A stretch of DNA of 64,000 nucleotides from CAXRDE01 sp964229355 (GCA_964229355.1 CAXRDE010000023.1:124001-188000); one strand, 5' to 3'; counted from the stretch's first letter, positions 25,836 to 34,929 are shown. The notes: generated by a model from the sequence alone, not told the origin. Numbers and translations: made by a program.

Positions 25836-26773
25836 GCCAACGTCCGCGCGTCTACTTAAGCACCCCCTTGCTGCCAGAGGCCATGGCAGAACTTGCGCAA
25901 CGCTTTCAACTGCAGTCCCACGCCATCGAAGCCTGTGATGCAGCCATCGTGACCTTAAAAGACCCGTTTCCGGCAAACTTTTTCGTTCAACTTCCGTCCC
26001 AAAGCCCCCTGAAAATCATCGCAAACTACGCTGTGGGCCACGATAATATAGATCTCGAAGCGGCCCATCGTCGTGGGATTTGGGTCACCAATACCCCCGA
26101 CGTGTTAACAGAAGCCACTGCTGAGTTGACGCTGGCCCTTTTGCTCAGCGTCAGCCGCCGTATTTTTGAGGGAGATCGCTTGATTCGAGAGGGACATTGG
26201 ACAGGATGGGAGCCCACGCAACTTCTGGGTCGTGGCATCCAGGGCAAACGCCTGGGGCTCGTGGGGGCGGGACGCATCGGTCAAGCCTTTGGACACCTGG
26301 CCCACCGTTTGGGTATGTCCATTCTTTACATCAGTCGGCAAGCCAGGCCGGATTTTGAAGCCCAAACACAGGCACAACACGTTTCCTTAGACACCCTGTG
26401 CAGCCAGGCCGACGTGATCTCGATTCATCTGTCAGGGGGCCCTGAAACCCATCACTTTCTTAAGTCACAACACTTTGCCCTTATGAAACCTTCGGCTTAT
26501 CTCATTAACACGGGACGCGGCAACGTCATTGATGAATCTGCTTTGGTTCAGCATCTGCAAGCGGGTTTACTGGCAGGGGCAGGCCTTGATGTCTTTGAGC
26601 GCGAGCCTGAAGTGTCTGAAGCCCTCAAGGGCTTACCCAATGTGGTACTCACCCCGCACATCGGTTCAGCCACCCACGAGGCCCGCCTGGCCATGGCCAG
26701 ACTGTGCTGGCAAAATATTGAGGCCGTGCTTGCGGGGAAGCATCCCCCTCAGGCCTTGTTTTCGCTGCCCTGA
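25832..26773 (+). CDS. D-2-hydroxyacid dehydrogenase (glyoxylate/hydroxypyruvate reductase type)
   Basis: A 313-residue NAD(P)-dependent dehydrogenase. It contains NYAVGHDNIDLEAA, the nucleotide motif GLVGAGRIGQAFG, catalytic R in NTGRGNVIDE, E in DVFEREPEV and H in LTPHIGSATHE. The NYAVGHDNID sequence is typical of glyoxylate/hydroxypyruvate reductases (GyaR/GRHPR). Its product glycerate could feed the glycerate kinase at 45.1 kb. The ATG overlaps the nuclease stop. Its tail overlaps the opposing mscS by 25 bases. Confidence 0.92.
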   Translation: MSQRPRVYLSTPLLPEAMAELAQRFQLQSHAIEACDAAIVTLKDPFPANFFVQLPSQSPLKIIANYAVGHDNIDLEAAHRRGIWVTNTPDVLTEATAELTLALLLSVSRRIFEGDRLIREGHWTGWEPTQLLGRGIQGKRLGLVGAGRIGQAFGHLAHRLGMSILYISRQARPDFEAQTQAQHVSLDTLCSQADVISIHLSGGPETHHFLKSQHFALMKPSAYLINTGRGNVIDESALVQHLQAGLLAGAGLDVFEREPEVSEALKGLPNVVLTPHIGSATHEARLAMARLCWQNIEAVLAGKHPPQALFSLP

Positions 26774-27633
26774 GATACAGATTTTTCAGGAATAGAGCGA
26801 ATGGCCAGGGCGTCTTCATGGGGGTAAAAATGCACATCGCGTTGCGGGAACGGAATGGTAATCCCCGCTGCTTCCAGTTCAATTTTAGCCACTTCGGTAA
26901 GCTCCCAGCGCACCGCCCAGTAATCTTCCACAGGCACCCAGGCATGCACATCGAAATCAATGCTGCTCTCGTTCATGGTTTTCACGCCCACAAAGGGTTC
27001 AGGGGTTTCTAACACACGGGGATTTTGGCGCAAGACCTCATACAAAATGGCCTTGGCTTTGGCGATATCATCTTCATAAGAAATGCCAAACACCAGTTGC
27101 GCACGCAGGCGGCCTTCCGTAGAATAATTGGTGACACTGTCACTGGTAAACACTGAGTTTGGAATAATCACGGTTTTGTAATCTCGGGTGCGCAAAGTGG
27201 TATTAAATACTTTAATGCTGTGCACAAAGCCCTCTTTGCCCGCAATTTCAATATAGTCCCCCACTCGGATCTGTCGCAAAGCCACGACCATAAATCCTGA
27301 AGCCACGTTGTCCAAAGAACCTTTTAAGGCCAGACCAATGGCTAAACCCGCAGCACCCACCACCGCAAGAAAAGAGGAGGTGTCAAAACCCAGCGTGTTG
27401 GCGGACATTAAAAGCACCAGGAAAAGCAGGGCAATATTGACAATATTGGTGCCAAAGTCAATAATGGTTTGGTCAAATTCAGCCCGACGCATAAAGCGCT
27501 GAATCATATTCAGCACAAACTTAATCAGCAGCTTACCCACAATAAAGACAATAAGGGCACCCACAAAACGGGTACCATAATCCATCATTTTGGGCAACGC
27601 ACTGCGAATCAGACTGACCACCTGATCGTCCAT
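26749..27633 (-). CDS. mscS: small-conductance mechanosensitive channel
   Basis: A 294-residue MscS-family channel. Three N-terminal membrane helices include the pore-lining TM3 (GAAGLAIGLALKGSLDNVASGFM), followed by the beta domain (VGDYIEIAGKEGFVHSIKVFNTTLRTRDYKTVIIPNS) and the C-terminal alpha/beta domain (GISYEDDIAKAKAIL). It opens under membrane tension to release solutes on hypo-osmotic shock. AGTAGG lies upstream of the ATG. It sits alone, but the window also has a potassium uptake pair. Confidence 0.95.
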   Translation of the reverse strand: MDDQVVSLIRSALPKMMDYGTRFVGALIVFIVGKLLIKFVLNMIQRFMRRAEFDQTIIDFGTNIVNIALLFLVLLMSANTLGFDTSSFLAVVGAAGLAIGLALKGSLDNVASGFMVVALRQIRVGDYIEIAGKEGFVHSIKVFNTTLRTRDYKTVIIPNSVFTSDSVTNYSTEGRLRAQLVFGISYEDDIAKAKAILYEVLRQNPRVLETPEPFVGVKTMNESSIDFDVHAWVPVEDYWAVRWELTEVAKIELEAAGITIPFPQRDVHFYPHEDALAIRSIPEKSVSQGSENKA

Positions 27634-27746
27634 ACCAAACCTACTTTCTCGGGGAGTTATGGCCTACAGTGTGACAAATCGCGGGTAAAAAAAGTGTATA
27701 TTTTTTATTAAGCCGCTGTAAAAGCCTGTATTCAACACACAGGGTT

Positions 27747-29480
27747 CTAATGGCGCGTAGCCGCCACGGGTTTTTCCTTCAAGTAGAGCTCTAATTCTTG
27801 AGGGCCCAGGGGCTTACTCAAAAAATAGCCTTGCCCCAAATCACAACCATAGGACTTCAATAAAAGCATTTGCTGTTGGTTTTCAATGCCCTCGGACAAA
27901 ATTTCTAAACCCATACTGTGGCCCATATCAATAATGGCTTTGGGAATGGCCAAACTGGCAGAGCTATCGGTCATGCCACGAATAAAGGATTGATCAATTT
28001 TTAAAAGATCAAAGGGTAAATGGCGCAAATAAGAAAGGGAAGAATAACCTGTGCCAAAATCATCAATGGCAAGCGTAATGGCGGCATCTCTCAGAATTTG
28101 CAGATCATTTTGGATAGCCTCTAGATCCCGCACCAGCGAGCTTTCGGTGAGTTCGATTTCTAAAAACTCTCCGCTCAGTTGATGCTTTGTTAAAGTTTTT
28201 AAAACTTTTTGGGCAAAGTTGCCCTGTTGAAACTGCAAAACGGAGACGTTAACGGCCATACGTAGGCTGTCATAGCCCATATCATGCCAGGCTTTCAGTT
28301 GACGGCAGGCTTCGTCCAGACACCAGTCACCAATGGCACAAATTAAACCGGTATCTTCCGCAATTTGAATAAATTCACCGGGATAAATTAGCCCTAAATC
28401 TGGATGTTGCAAGCGAATCAGCGCTTCGACACCGGTGACCTCACCAGAGATTAAATCGACCTGGGGTTGGTAATGCAATAAAAACCAATGGTGATTCAGG
28501 GCCTGGTGCAGTTCTTTTTCCCAGGTCAATTGGCGCGTCAGCAAGGTGTGCATATCCGCCTGATACACTTTGTGTAAATTCCCACCCTCTTTTTTGGCCT
28601 GATTCATGGCCACGTAAGCCTTTTCAAGGGCTTCGCGGGGGGTTTTTTCGGATTGTACATGATGGACCCCCACACTACAGGTTAAATGCAACTGATAGGA
28701 TTGAAAATCAAGAGGCTCAGAGATCAATGACAGTAACTCTTTGGCCGTGGCGTTAACATGCTCAGCGTCGATTTTTTGATCGCTGACCAGGACAATCTGC
28801 CCCGCATGCGAACCCGAATAAATATTATTCTGGTCTTTGGCCAGGGGTGCAAAACGTTCTAACAAAAGGTGCAGCAGCTTATCGGCATTCTCAAAGCCCA
28901 GGGCATCATTGATGCGTTTAAAGCGATCGATATCTACGCTAAACAGCGTCATCGTGTGCACAGAACCCAGACGCGCCGCGATATCGGCCTCCAGGCGCTC
29001 ATAAGGATGTAAAAAGCTTGGAAAAGGCGATTTTTTAAGCTGATGCTTCTGCAAATAGAGGGTATGCTTTTTTAAACGCACTTCAATAGCCTCTATCAAC
29101 TCAGCGGGAGAAAAAGGCTTGAACAAATAATCATCTGCCCCCTGTCCCATGCCCCGGCGTACGTCTTGCCGAGCCACTGCTTCTCCAGAGACAAAAATGA
29201 AAGGCGTCAATTCAAACTCAGGTTCTTTGCGCAGGGTTGCCAGGACAAAATAGCCGTCATAGATGGGCATATTGACATCACACACAATAATATCAGGGGG
29301 TTGCTGACGCGCCAGCTCGATGCCCTCATGGGCTGAAGCCGCTAAAAACACGGTAAACCCATGCATAGACAAGATTTTTTGAATCAGCTTGCGAATCGAC
29401 AAGCTATCATCAATAACCAGTACCCGCGCGGTTTGCCCGGATACCGGTGAATGCTCTGAATCAGGGGATGTCGTATTCAT
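27747..29480 (-). CDS. response regulator with REC, degenerate GGDEF and EAL domains
   Basis: A 577-residue signalling protein. The receiver domain has acidic DD near residue 24 and phospho-acceptor D68 (VCDVNMP), with conserved K in FKPFS. A GGDEF domain follows, but the signature region reads AGQIVLV instead of GGDEF (about residues 222-230), so it should not make c-di-GMP. The C-terminal EAL domain is intact: EAL at 352-354, the NVS metal ligand, DDFGTGYSS, KIDQSFI and SEGIE, predicting c-di-GMP phosphodiesterase activity controlled by phosphorylation. The ATG at 29480 has GGAG upstream; an earlier reading to 29537 would add 19 residues. Confidence 0.9.
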   Translation of the reverse strand: MNTTSPDSEHSPVSGQTARVLVIDDSLSIRKLIQKILSMHGFTVFLAASAHEGIELARQQPPDIIVCDVNMPIYDGYFVLATLRKEPEFELTPFIFVSGEAVARQDVRRGMGQGADDYLFKPFSPAELIEAIEVRLKKHTLYLQKHQLKKSPFPSFLHPYERLEADIAARLGSVHTMTLFSVDIDRFKRINDALGFENADKLLHLLLERFAPLAKDQNNIYSGSHAGQIVLVSDQKIDAEHVNATAKELLSLISEPLDFQSYQLHLTCSVGVHHVQSEKTPREALEKAYVAMNQAKKEGGNLHKVYQADMHTLLTRQLTWEKELHQALNHHWFLLHYQPQVDLISGEVTGVEALIRLQHPDLGLIYPGEFIQIAEDTGLICAIGDWCLDEACRQLKAWHDMGYDSLRMAVNVSVLQFQQGNFAQKVLKTLTKHQLSGEFLEIELTESSLVRDLEAIQNDLQILRDAAITLAIDDFGTGYSSLSYLRHLPFDLLKIDQSFIRGMTDSSASLAIPKAIIDMGHSMGLEILSEGIENQQQMLLLKSYGCDLGQGYFLSKPLGPQELELYLKEKPVAATRH

Positions 29481-29524
29481 TTCAGCTCCATGGAATTGCT
29501 GTTCAGCATAACACATACAGGGGA

Positions 29525-30298
29525 TTATAAAGTCCACTCATCTTTGGAAGAAGAGGGTTTTTGAGCACTGTTCGAACGCAATTTTGGGGGTACAGGAGAG
29601 GTTTTCCGCAAAGGCGACTGCATCGGACTGCGCGAGGGCTCAGAGAGCGTTCTTTTGCGTGAAGGTGCCGTAAAATTTTCGAAATCCATCTCATTTTGCT
29701 TCGCAGCTTCTGATAATTTCTTCTTTTGCAAGAGTACCTGTTTTTGCTTCTGTGCGTCGGAACGCTGATCTTGACTCGAATCACCTTGCGACATGCCGCC
29801 CTCAGAGTCAGTGAGTGAAGAAAACTCACCTTCTTGCTCGTCTTTTCTGGCACGCTTACCCGATTGAAGGCTATTGCGCTGCACACTGTCTTCAGTCTGA
29901 TGATTGAGCTTCTGGTGAGAAGCTGCGGCTAAACTTCCCCCCGCCATTTGAGCGTGGGCATTACCGGCATCAGCGGGTTGATGAGATGCCAGCGTTTCTG
30001 CGAGGGCCGAGCTCATGGCTGGGCGATTCAACAATTGCAGGCCAGGCTTTTGCTCAGGCACCTGAATCACTGCCTTTTGAATCAACTGGTGGATCTGAAG
30101 ACGGGTCTGTTCAGAGGTGAGACGTTGTGCACGTTCCGTGCCCGTGGTGCGGGTGTGAAATTTTGCCTGATCAGAAGCGGGAGCCGCCTCCGCGGGCCTG
30201 GGCTCTGCCCGTTGGATCGCGGGATTTTTTTGTAAGCCTTGCGCCTGTTGGGCCTGAAAAGCCTGTCCTCCGGGAATACCGGGCTGAATATTAGGCAT
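29525..30298 (-). CDS. disordered hypothetical protein, 257 aa
   Basis: An unrecognised low-complexity protein rich in Gln, Ser, Ala and Lys with no predicted membrane segment. A central stretch KQKQVLLQKKKLSEAAKQNEMDFENF is helical and the C-terminus is Ser/Pro/Arg/Lys-rich. The ATG at 30298 is preferred: AGGAG lies 6 bases before it and is encoded in the end of the upstream gene, whereas an ATG two codons earlier abuts that site. It overlaps the upstream TPR/coiled-coil gene by 8 bases and precedes the REC-EAL gene by about 45 bases, so it may be part of the same signalling unit. Confidence 0.68.
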   Translation of the reverse strand: MPNIQPGIPGGQAFQAQQAQGLQKNPAIQRAEPRPAEAAPASDQAKFHTRTTGTERAQRLTSEQTRLQIHQLIQKAVIQVPEQKPGLQLLNRPAMSSALAETLASHQPADAGNAHAQMAGGSLAAASHQKLNHQTEDSVQRNSLQSGKRARKDEQEGEFSSLTDSEGGMSQGDSSQDQRSDAQKQKQVLLQKKKLSEAAKQNEMDFENFTAPSRKRTLSEPSRSPMQSPLRKTSPVPPKLRSNSAQKPSSSKDEWTL

Positions 30299-31184
30299 CT
30301 TCATCTCCTATCTCCAGGGCCAGACTTTCCACGCGATCCACCAATTGCTGGTAATGGGAATCCAACACCCGCACCGGAATATTTTTGTTTTCCAGTGTAT
30401 CCAAAGCATCTGCCAGGCTATCACATTGATCATAATAGCTTTCTAATAAAGCCTCATACATTCCCGGCTTTTGCGCCAGAAAATCCTGTTCGGTCTGCTT
30501 TACCTCACGGTGAAGCGTTTGAATTTTATCGTCCAGAGCCAGAAGCTCTGCCGCACAACTTAGCGCACTATGATAGTCCAGGATACGATCTTGCAAGGTA
30601 CTGAGCTCACAGGTTAAGGTCACGCGTACATGAAAAGCATCCAAACCATCGATGGCACTTAACACCGCATGGTACCGTTGCTCCCACTCATCTAAAGCCT
30701 CTCGCATGCGCTCAATCTCATGGGCATTAATGGTGGGGCGAATCAGCCGTGTATCTTCTGTTTTCACCCGTTCTTGAAGTGTCTGAATCTGCTCTCGAAT
30801 GGCCCGATAGTGGACATTTGCATTCGCGCCCCCTGCAGCAGGGGGCGCTGAAACACCCTGACCACTGATCTGCTTAATTAAACGGTGGATATCTGGATGA
30901 TTGGGTTGGGTGCGCAAACCTTCTTCTAAATACTGTAAGGCCCGGGGTGTATCTCCCAGTATCCAAAGCAGATAGGCCATACCCACGTAAGCTTCTGTAT
31001 TTTGTCGATAGTGCCGGATTGCCTCTAGAAAAGCATCCGCAGCTTCAGTGAGTAGTTCACGGTTGTGGTAACCTTCTTCTTCGGCCAGAAGCAGGCACTC
31101 AACCCCCCGGTTACAATGGTTTTCACTTTCCTCATGGCGATAGCGATGTATCGCTGGTGCGTGTGCAGCTGTCATACTACTCAT
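30291..31184 (-). CDS. TPR and coiled-coil protein, 297 aa
   Basis: A cytosolic protein with two TPR-like helical hairpins around residues 25-100 (AADAFLEAIRHYRQNTEAYVGMAYLLWILGDTPRALQYLEEGL), then a long charged coiled-coil region to the C-terminus (QIQTLQERVKTEDTRL and following). No family recognised. I start it at the ATG at 31184, since the upstream continuation contains a promoter-like TATAAT of the opposing gene and would not resemble protein-coding sequence; the Shine-Dalgarno is weak. It heads a probable operon with the disordered protein and the REC-EAL protein. Confidence 0.72.
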   Translation of the reverse strand: MSSMTAAHAPAIHRYRHEESENHCNRGVECLLLAEEEGYHNRELLTEAADAFLEAIRHYRQNTEAYVGMAYLLWILGDTPRALQYLEEGLRTQPNHPDIHRLIKQISGQGVSAPPAAGGANANVHYRAIREQIQTLQERVKTEDTRLIRPTINAHEIERMREALDEWEQRYHAVLSAIDGLDAFHVRVTLTCELSTLQDRILDYHSALSCAAELLALDDKIQTLHREVKQTEQDFLAQKPGMYEALLESYYDQCDSLADALDTLENKNIPVRVLDSHYQQLVDRVESLALEIGDEDA

Positions 31185-31223
31185 TATGACACAAGATCTT
31201 TCTTTTTCTGCGGTGACTTGCTG

Positions 31224-31229
31224 TATAAT
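31224..31229 (+). promoter_or_regulatory. -10 element TATAAT
   Basis: A perfect TATAAT lies 31 bases before the ATG of the small cysteine-rich protein, in the divergent gap with the TPR/coiled-coil gene. No clear -35 is visible. Confidence 0.45.
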
Positions 31230-31259
31230 AAAAGTATACCAAAGTACAAAAGAGGGATC

Positions 31260-31484
31260 ATGGCGATCTTTTATGAACCAGAATACCCCGGACAACGTTA
31301 TGAGGCCGGAGGAGCTGTTCACTGGATAGAATCCAGTGATTTTATTAAATGCTGCGTTTGTCACCGTTACCAACGGTACACTGAGCTGGTGGTCATGTAC
31401 CAGCAAAGTCACTATGCACAATTTTGTTGTGAAAACTGCAGCGTCCCGGAGTGGTTCCATGGACACGCCTTGGGACAAAAATAA
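31260..31484 (+). CDS. small cysteine-rich (zinc-binding-like) protein, 74 aa
   Basis: A 74-residue protein with two closely spaced cysteine groups, KCCVC (about 30-34) and CCENC (about 56-60), which look like the two knuckles of a zinc ribbon. It starts MAIFYEPEYPGQRY. The ATG at 31260 has AGAGGG at good spacing and a TATAAT upstream, supporting real expression. No known family; it could be a small nucleic-acid- or protein-binding factor. The cNMP-binding gene follows 29 bases later. Confidence 0.68.
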   Translation: MAIFYEPEYPGQRYEAGGAVHWIESSDFIKCCVCHRYQRYTELVVMYQQSHYAQFCCENCSVPEWFHGHALGQK

Positions 31485-31513
31485 CATGTTAAACTGAATC
31501 CAGAGGTTTAAGC

Positions 31514-31993
31514 ATGGATTCAGCACAAAAACAAGCGATTTTAGAGCGACTGCACGCCCTTAAAGATCTGCATATTTTTAGCAAAATGAACGAGGCCATG
31601 ATTTTCGAAATCATGAAACGCTGTAAGGTGCAGTTTTATGATCCCAATCACGTGGTGTTTTCTGAAGGTGAACATGACGATCACAGCTTATATATTGTGG
31701 TCGCCGGAGAATTCGAAGTGCTGGTCACGCCCAAAGAAGGCGGCGAACCGGTACGCTTTTCTTGCGCGGGTCGGGGCCTGATTTTTGGCGAAGTCTCTTT
31801 TCTTGACGCCCAACCGCGCTCAGCCACCCTCAGAGCTCTCGAAAAAGCAGAAGTCTTACGCCTTACCCACGAAGACTTCATGAAAGTCTTAAGCCACGAA
31901 CCCGAAACCGCAGCGCGCTTTATGATTGGGGTCGCCGAAGTCCTTAGCCGCCGCCTAAGAGGTGCAAATCGTCGCTTGAAGTTCGTCAGTTAA
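31514..31993 (+). CDS. cyclic-nucleotide-binding domain protein
   Basis: A 159-residue single-domain cNMP-binding protein. The beta-roll contains IVVAGEFEV and the phosphate-binding cassette GRGLIFGEVSFLDAQPRSATLRA, with the conserved E and R that contact the cyclic phosphate and ribose. There is no DNA-binding helix-turn-helix and no output domain, so it would act by protein interaction. AGAGG precedes the ATG. The stop is followed within 6 bases by the molybdopterin oxidoreductase gene, suggesting co-regulation. Confidence 0.88.
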   Translation: MDSAQKQAILERLHALKDLHIFSKMNEAMIFEIMKRCKVQFYDPNHVVFSEGEHDDHSLYIVVAGEFEVLVTPKEGGEPVRFSCAGRGLIFGEVSFLDAQPRSATLRALEKAEVLRLTHEDFMKVLSHEPETAARFMIGVAEVLSRRLRGANRRLKFVS

Positions 31994-31999
31994 TTGTTC

Positions 32000-34693
32000 A
32001 TGGCATCATCCCTCCCCACCCTGGATCATACCCGTTACCTGGAGCCACTCCAGGCACTGCCAGCCCATGTCTGGCCCCCTAAATTCAAACCCGAATTACC
32101 ACGTCCCGGACATCAGGGGTTCTTCAGCTGTGATCTTTGCGGCGTTGGTACCCATGCCACACTCCCGCTGCCCGAGGTGCCCCTCATTACCAGTGACACC
32201 TCGCTTCCGGCAAGTTTTCGTCTACAAAACAAGCAAAAAAATTATCCCGCCATGGTCCACGGAAATCACATTCAGATCTTAACCGAAGAGCCCCTGGCCA
32301 AAGGGGGAGCGGTGCTCAAAGGCACCCTCAAACTAAAAAATGAACCCATTGAAAAAGTCACCTTACGCACTCTGGATTTACTTTTAGAGCCCGATGGTCG
32401 CACCCTGGCCCAACGCTTTTTACGCCTTTCAAAAACCGCCCTCACCGAAAACCCGGCCGTGGGTAACACGCGTCCGCTGAAACCCTGCCGTAAGTTTTAT
32501 CGATCTTTGGACGAAAAAAAAGGGCTGTATCCTCTTCACCTGAGACCCAGTGTTTTAGATATTACCCAACGTCGGGTGCCCCTCTTTTATAAAGAGGCAT
32601 TAGAACGCTTTGCCTCTTTGGTTCTTGAGCACCGTCCCCCAAGGGCTCGCACCCTCATTTACGGCAGCGGCCGTCTCGACTATTTTGCTGTATTTGCCAT
32701 TCAAGAGGTCTTTCGTTTGCTGGGTGTACGCAACATGACCAGCAATTGTGAGCACGGCTATCTGGCGGGTGGCTCTTACATGACCCAATTGGCAGGCGCT
32801 CCCAGCCCTTTTGTCACCATTGAGCAAGCCACGACCACCACTGACGCCTTTTATCTTCTCTCCGGCTGGAATGGCTGGGTCACCCATCCCCCGATTTTTG
32901 AAGCGCTGTTGGCTCGCGACAGCTTCGACGGTTACTATCTTGATGTCATGATGACTGAAAGCGCCCGCGAAATTGCCCGACGTTTTGGACCAGAACGCGT
33001 CATTATTCTACGTTCTGGAGGCGACAGCCAATTTGTACTGGGGGTCATGAACCGCCTGTTGTTTAAATACCCTGAGGCTTTTGAAAGCCGCTTTATTTCT
33101 CATTTTTCAGACCGGGCATCCTATGAAGCCTTTGTGCAATTGGCCAGGGAAGAACGCTTCAACCCCAAAGCCGTGGCCCACCGTTTGGCTCCCGAGTTTG
33201 CATACCGTGAGCGCATTCATCAAGCCATTCGCGATATCGCAAAAAAACTGACACATTTAACGCCCATCCATATTCCCTCTCTGGGGCTCTCCCAAACGGG
33301 AGGCGTTGTTCCCCATTGCCTGTGGGCCAATGTTTTAGCGAGTTTAGGCAAGCTCGGCCTCAGTGCAAAAGGGCAATTACTGGGCGGTATCCTTCAGGTG
33401 CCAGGCCAGGTGAACCACGAAACCCATCTGCAGGGCTTTTCGCCGCGCCATTTTATGGGGCGCATCCCCGTGGACGAAGCAGGGGCCATTGAGGCTGCTC
33501 GACGGATGGAGCTTCCCACCGACGCCTATGGCAAAATGATGGAAGTTTCTCCGCGGTTATTATTGGACTACTCTGAACCCGATTCCCGTAAAGAGCTCTA
33601 CATTTTTTTTGGATCCCAGTATGCCAGTTCAATGATGAACCGCTCCCGCTGGTTGCGTAAACTGAAAGACGGTCAAACCCAATTTGTGGTCATCGATCCT
33701 TCTCCCGATGACTTTTCGCTGACCCATGCCGCCCTGATTATTCCTGTGGCTCCCCATGTGGCCAGCACCAATTTATATCAAAGTGGGGAATGGCGTCTGA
33801 ATCTGTCCCTGCCGCGTCGACGGGCGCCAGGACAAACCCGCAGCGATACAACCCTGGTCTATGACCTCATGGCCACCATTGCCCGCATGTTGCGTCAATC
33901 GGCCACGCTGCGCATGCAGCATCCTGACATTGCCAATCTCATTCAAACGGGATATATTCCCCGTCGTTTTGAAGCGCGGGGATTGCCCCGTTATGAGGGC
34001 GAGGTGGATCGATCCCTACTCTGGCAACGCATCCAGGATTATTTATCGGGAAAACACGGCAACGGCTTACCGCTGTACTGTCGCCCAGAGCACGCCTCAG
34101 GACAACCCATTCGCTGGGAAGAATTGGTCCATGAAGGCCATCTGATGCATGGGGGGGTTGGGATTCACCGCCAGCGTCTGGACTATGACCAGGGCGCACT
34201 CCCTTTTACAGACATTTATCGGCAACCCGTGCGTTATCGTTTTTTTGTACCGAGCGCTGAAGATCTTCAATTGCCCCGAGGTGTTATTTTAAATAGCGGT
34301 CGAGCCTCTCTGGCTGAAGCTCCTGAAGATCAGCTTTTCTCACAAATGACAGTGAATTCGGGCAAACGAAGCTACCCTCAAGAGATTCCCAAAGACAATC
34401 CACTCTACGTTTCTTTGATGCTGGCAGAACGCTATAATCTCCAGGCCGGTGATCGGGTCTGGATCACCAACCGTGCCACGCGTCAGTCCATGGTCCTTAA
34501 GGTGATTCCCAGCGGCCGCCTAAAGGGCGAAACCGTCTACTTAAGTATTCACAAAAACTGGCAAGAAATTCATGAAGATCGTTATGTTAACTTACTAACC
34601 AGTCACCGCAATCGCTGTCCTTACTCAGGTCAAACCGGTTTAAAATGCGCGCAAGTTGAGCTGCAAAAAGTAGACGACTTTTTGATGCGTTAA
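32000..34693 (+). CDS. divergent molybdopterin-dependent oxidoreductase
   Basis: An 897-residue protein with the fold landmarks of bis-MGD enzymes (formate dehydrogenase/nitrate reductase type): internal cofactor regions such as ARTLIYGSGRLDYFAVFAIQ and a C-terminal molydopterin-dinucleotide-binding domain (NPLYVSLMLAERYNLQAGDRVWI; CPYSGQTGLKCAQVEL). The N-terminal CDLCGVG (C44, C47) matches the start of the usual CxxCxxxC Fe-S motif, but the third position is T51; C163 (PCRKF) may be the fourth ligand after a long insertion. A catalytic Cys/Sec is not obvious. The ATG at 32000 follows the cNMP gene; a TTG two codons earlier is possible. Substrate unknown. Confidence 0.75.
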   Translation: MASSLPTLDHTRYLEPLQALPAHVWPPKFKPELPRPGHQGFFSCDLCGVGTHATLPLPEVPLITSDTSLPASFRLQNKQKNYPAMVHGNHIQILTEEPLAKGGAVLKGTLKLKNEPIEKVTLRTLDLLLEPDGRTLAQRFLRLSKTALTENPAVGNTRPLKPCRKFYRSLDEKKGLYPLHLRPSVLDITQRRVPLFYKEALERFASLVLEHRPPRARTLIYGSGRLDYFAVFAIQEVFRLLGVRNMTSNCEHGYLAGGSYMTQLAGAPSPFVTIEQATTTTDAFYLLSGWNGWVTHPPIFEALLARDSFDGYYLDVMMTESAREIARRFGPERVIILRSGGDSQFVLGVMNRLLFKYPEAFESRFISHFSDRASYEAFVQLAREERFNPKAVAHRLAPEFAYRERIHQAIRDIAKKLTHLTPIHIPSLGLSQTGGVVPHCLWANVLASLGKLGLSAKGQLLGGILQVPGQVNHETHLQGFSPRHFMGRIPVDEAGAIEAARRMELPTDAYGKMMEVSPRLLLDYSEPDSRKELYIFFGSQYASSMMNRSRWLRKLKDGQTQFVVIDPSPDDFSLTHAALIIPVAPHVASTNLYQSGEWRLNLSLPRRRAPGQTRSDTTLVYDLMATIARMLRQSATLRMQHPDIANLIQTGYIPRRFEARGLPRYEGEVDRSLLWQRIQDYLSGKHGNGLPLYCRPEHASGQPIRWEELVHEGHLMHGGVGIHRQRLDYDQGALPFTDIYRQPVRYRFFVPSAEDLQLPRGVILNSGRASLAEAPEDQLFSQMTVNSGKRSYPQEIPKDNPLYVSLMLAERYNLQAGDRVWITNRATRQSMVLKVIPSGRLKGETVYLSIHKNWQEIHEDRYVNLLTSHRNRCPYSGQTGLKCAQVELQKVDDFLMR

Positions 34694-34734
34694 TCCCTCG
34701 TGTTAAATGAAAACCCCTATAAAGTAGAACACCT

Positions 34735-34905
34735 ATGCACTTTCCCACCTTCAACACCATTTTATTCGTTTTCTTTGCCACTTATGGCTACTACCAGTAC
34801 TTTGCTTATGGTGCACCTGCCGAGCGCAGTCTATCGGTAGGACTCGCCTTTACCTTCATTCTCATTCTGTATCAAATTTTATTGAGACAACGGCGCAAAA
34901 AATAA
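34735..34905 (+). CDS. small membrane protein, 56 aa
   Basis: A short open frame with two hydrophobic segments (about 9-24, TILFVFFATYGYYQYF, and about 37-50, VGLAFTFILILYQI) separated by a polar turn and ending in a positive cluster RQRRKK, a typical inner-membrane topology signal. TATAAA lies about 22 bases upstream; the Shine-Dalgarno is weak. It lies just before the terminator of the opposing lipoprotein gene. Function unknown. Confidence 0.55.
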   Translation: MHFPTFNTILFVFFATYGYYQYFAYGAPAERSLSVGLAFTFILILYQILLRQRRKK

Positions 34906-34906
34906 A

Positions 34907-34929
34907 CCCCACCATAAAAAATGGTGGGG
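34907..34929 (-). terminator. rho-independent terminator for the lipoprotein gene
   Basis: A perfect 9-bp stem, CCCCACCAT (34907-34915) and ATGGTGGGG (34921-34929), with a 5-base loop. On the minus strand it is followed by TTTATTTTTT. It ends transcription of the lipoprotein gene at 34973-36349. Confidence 0.85.
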
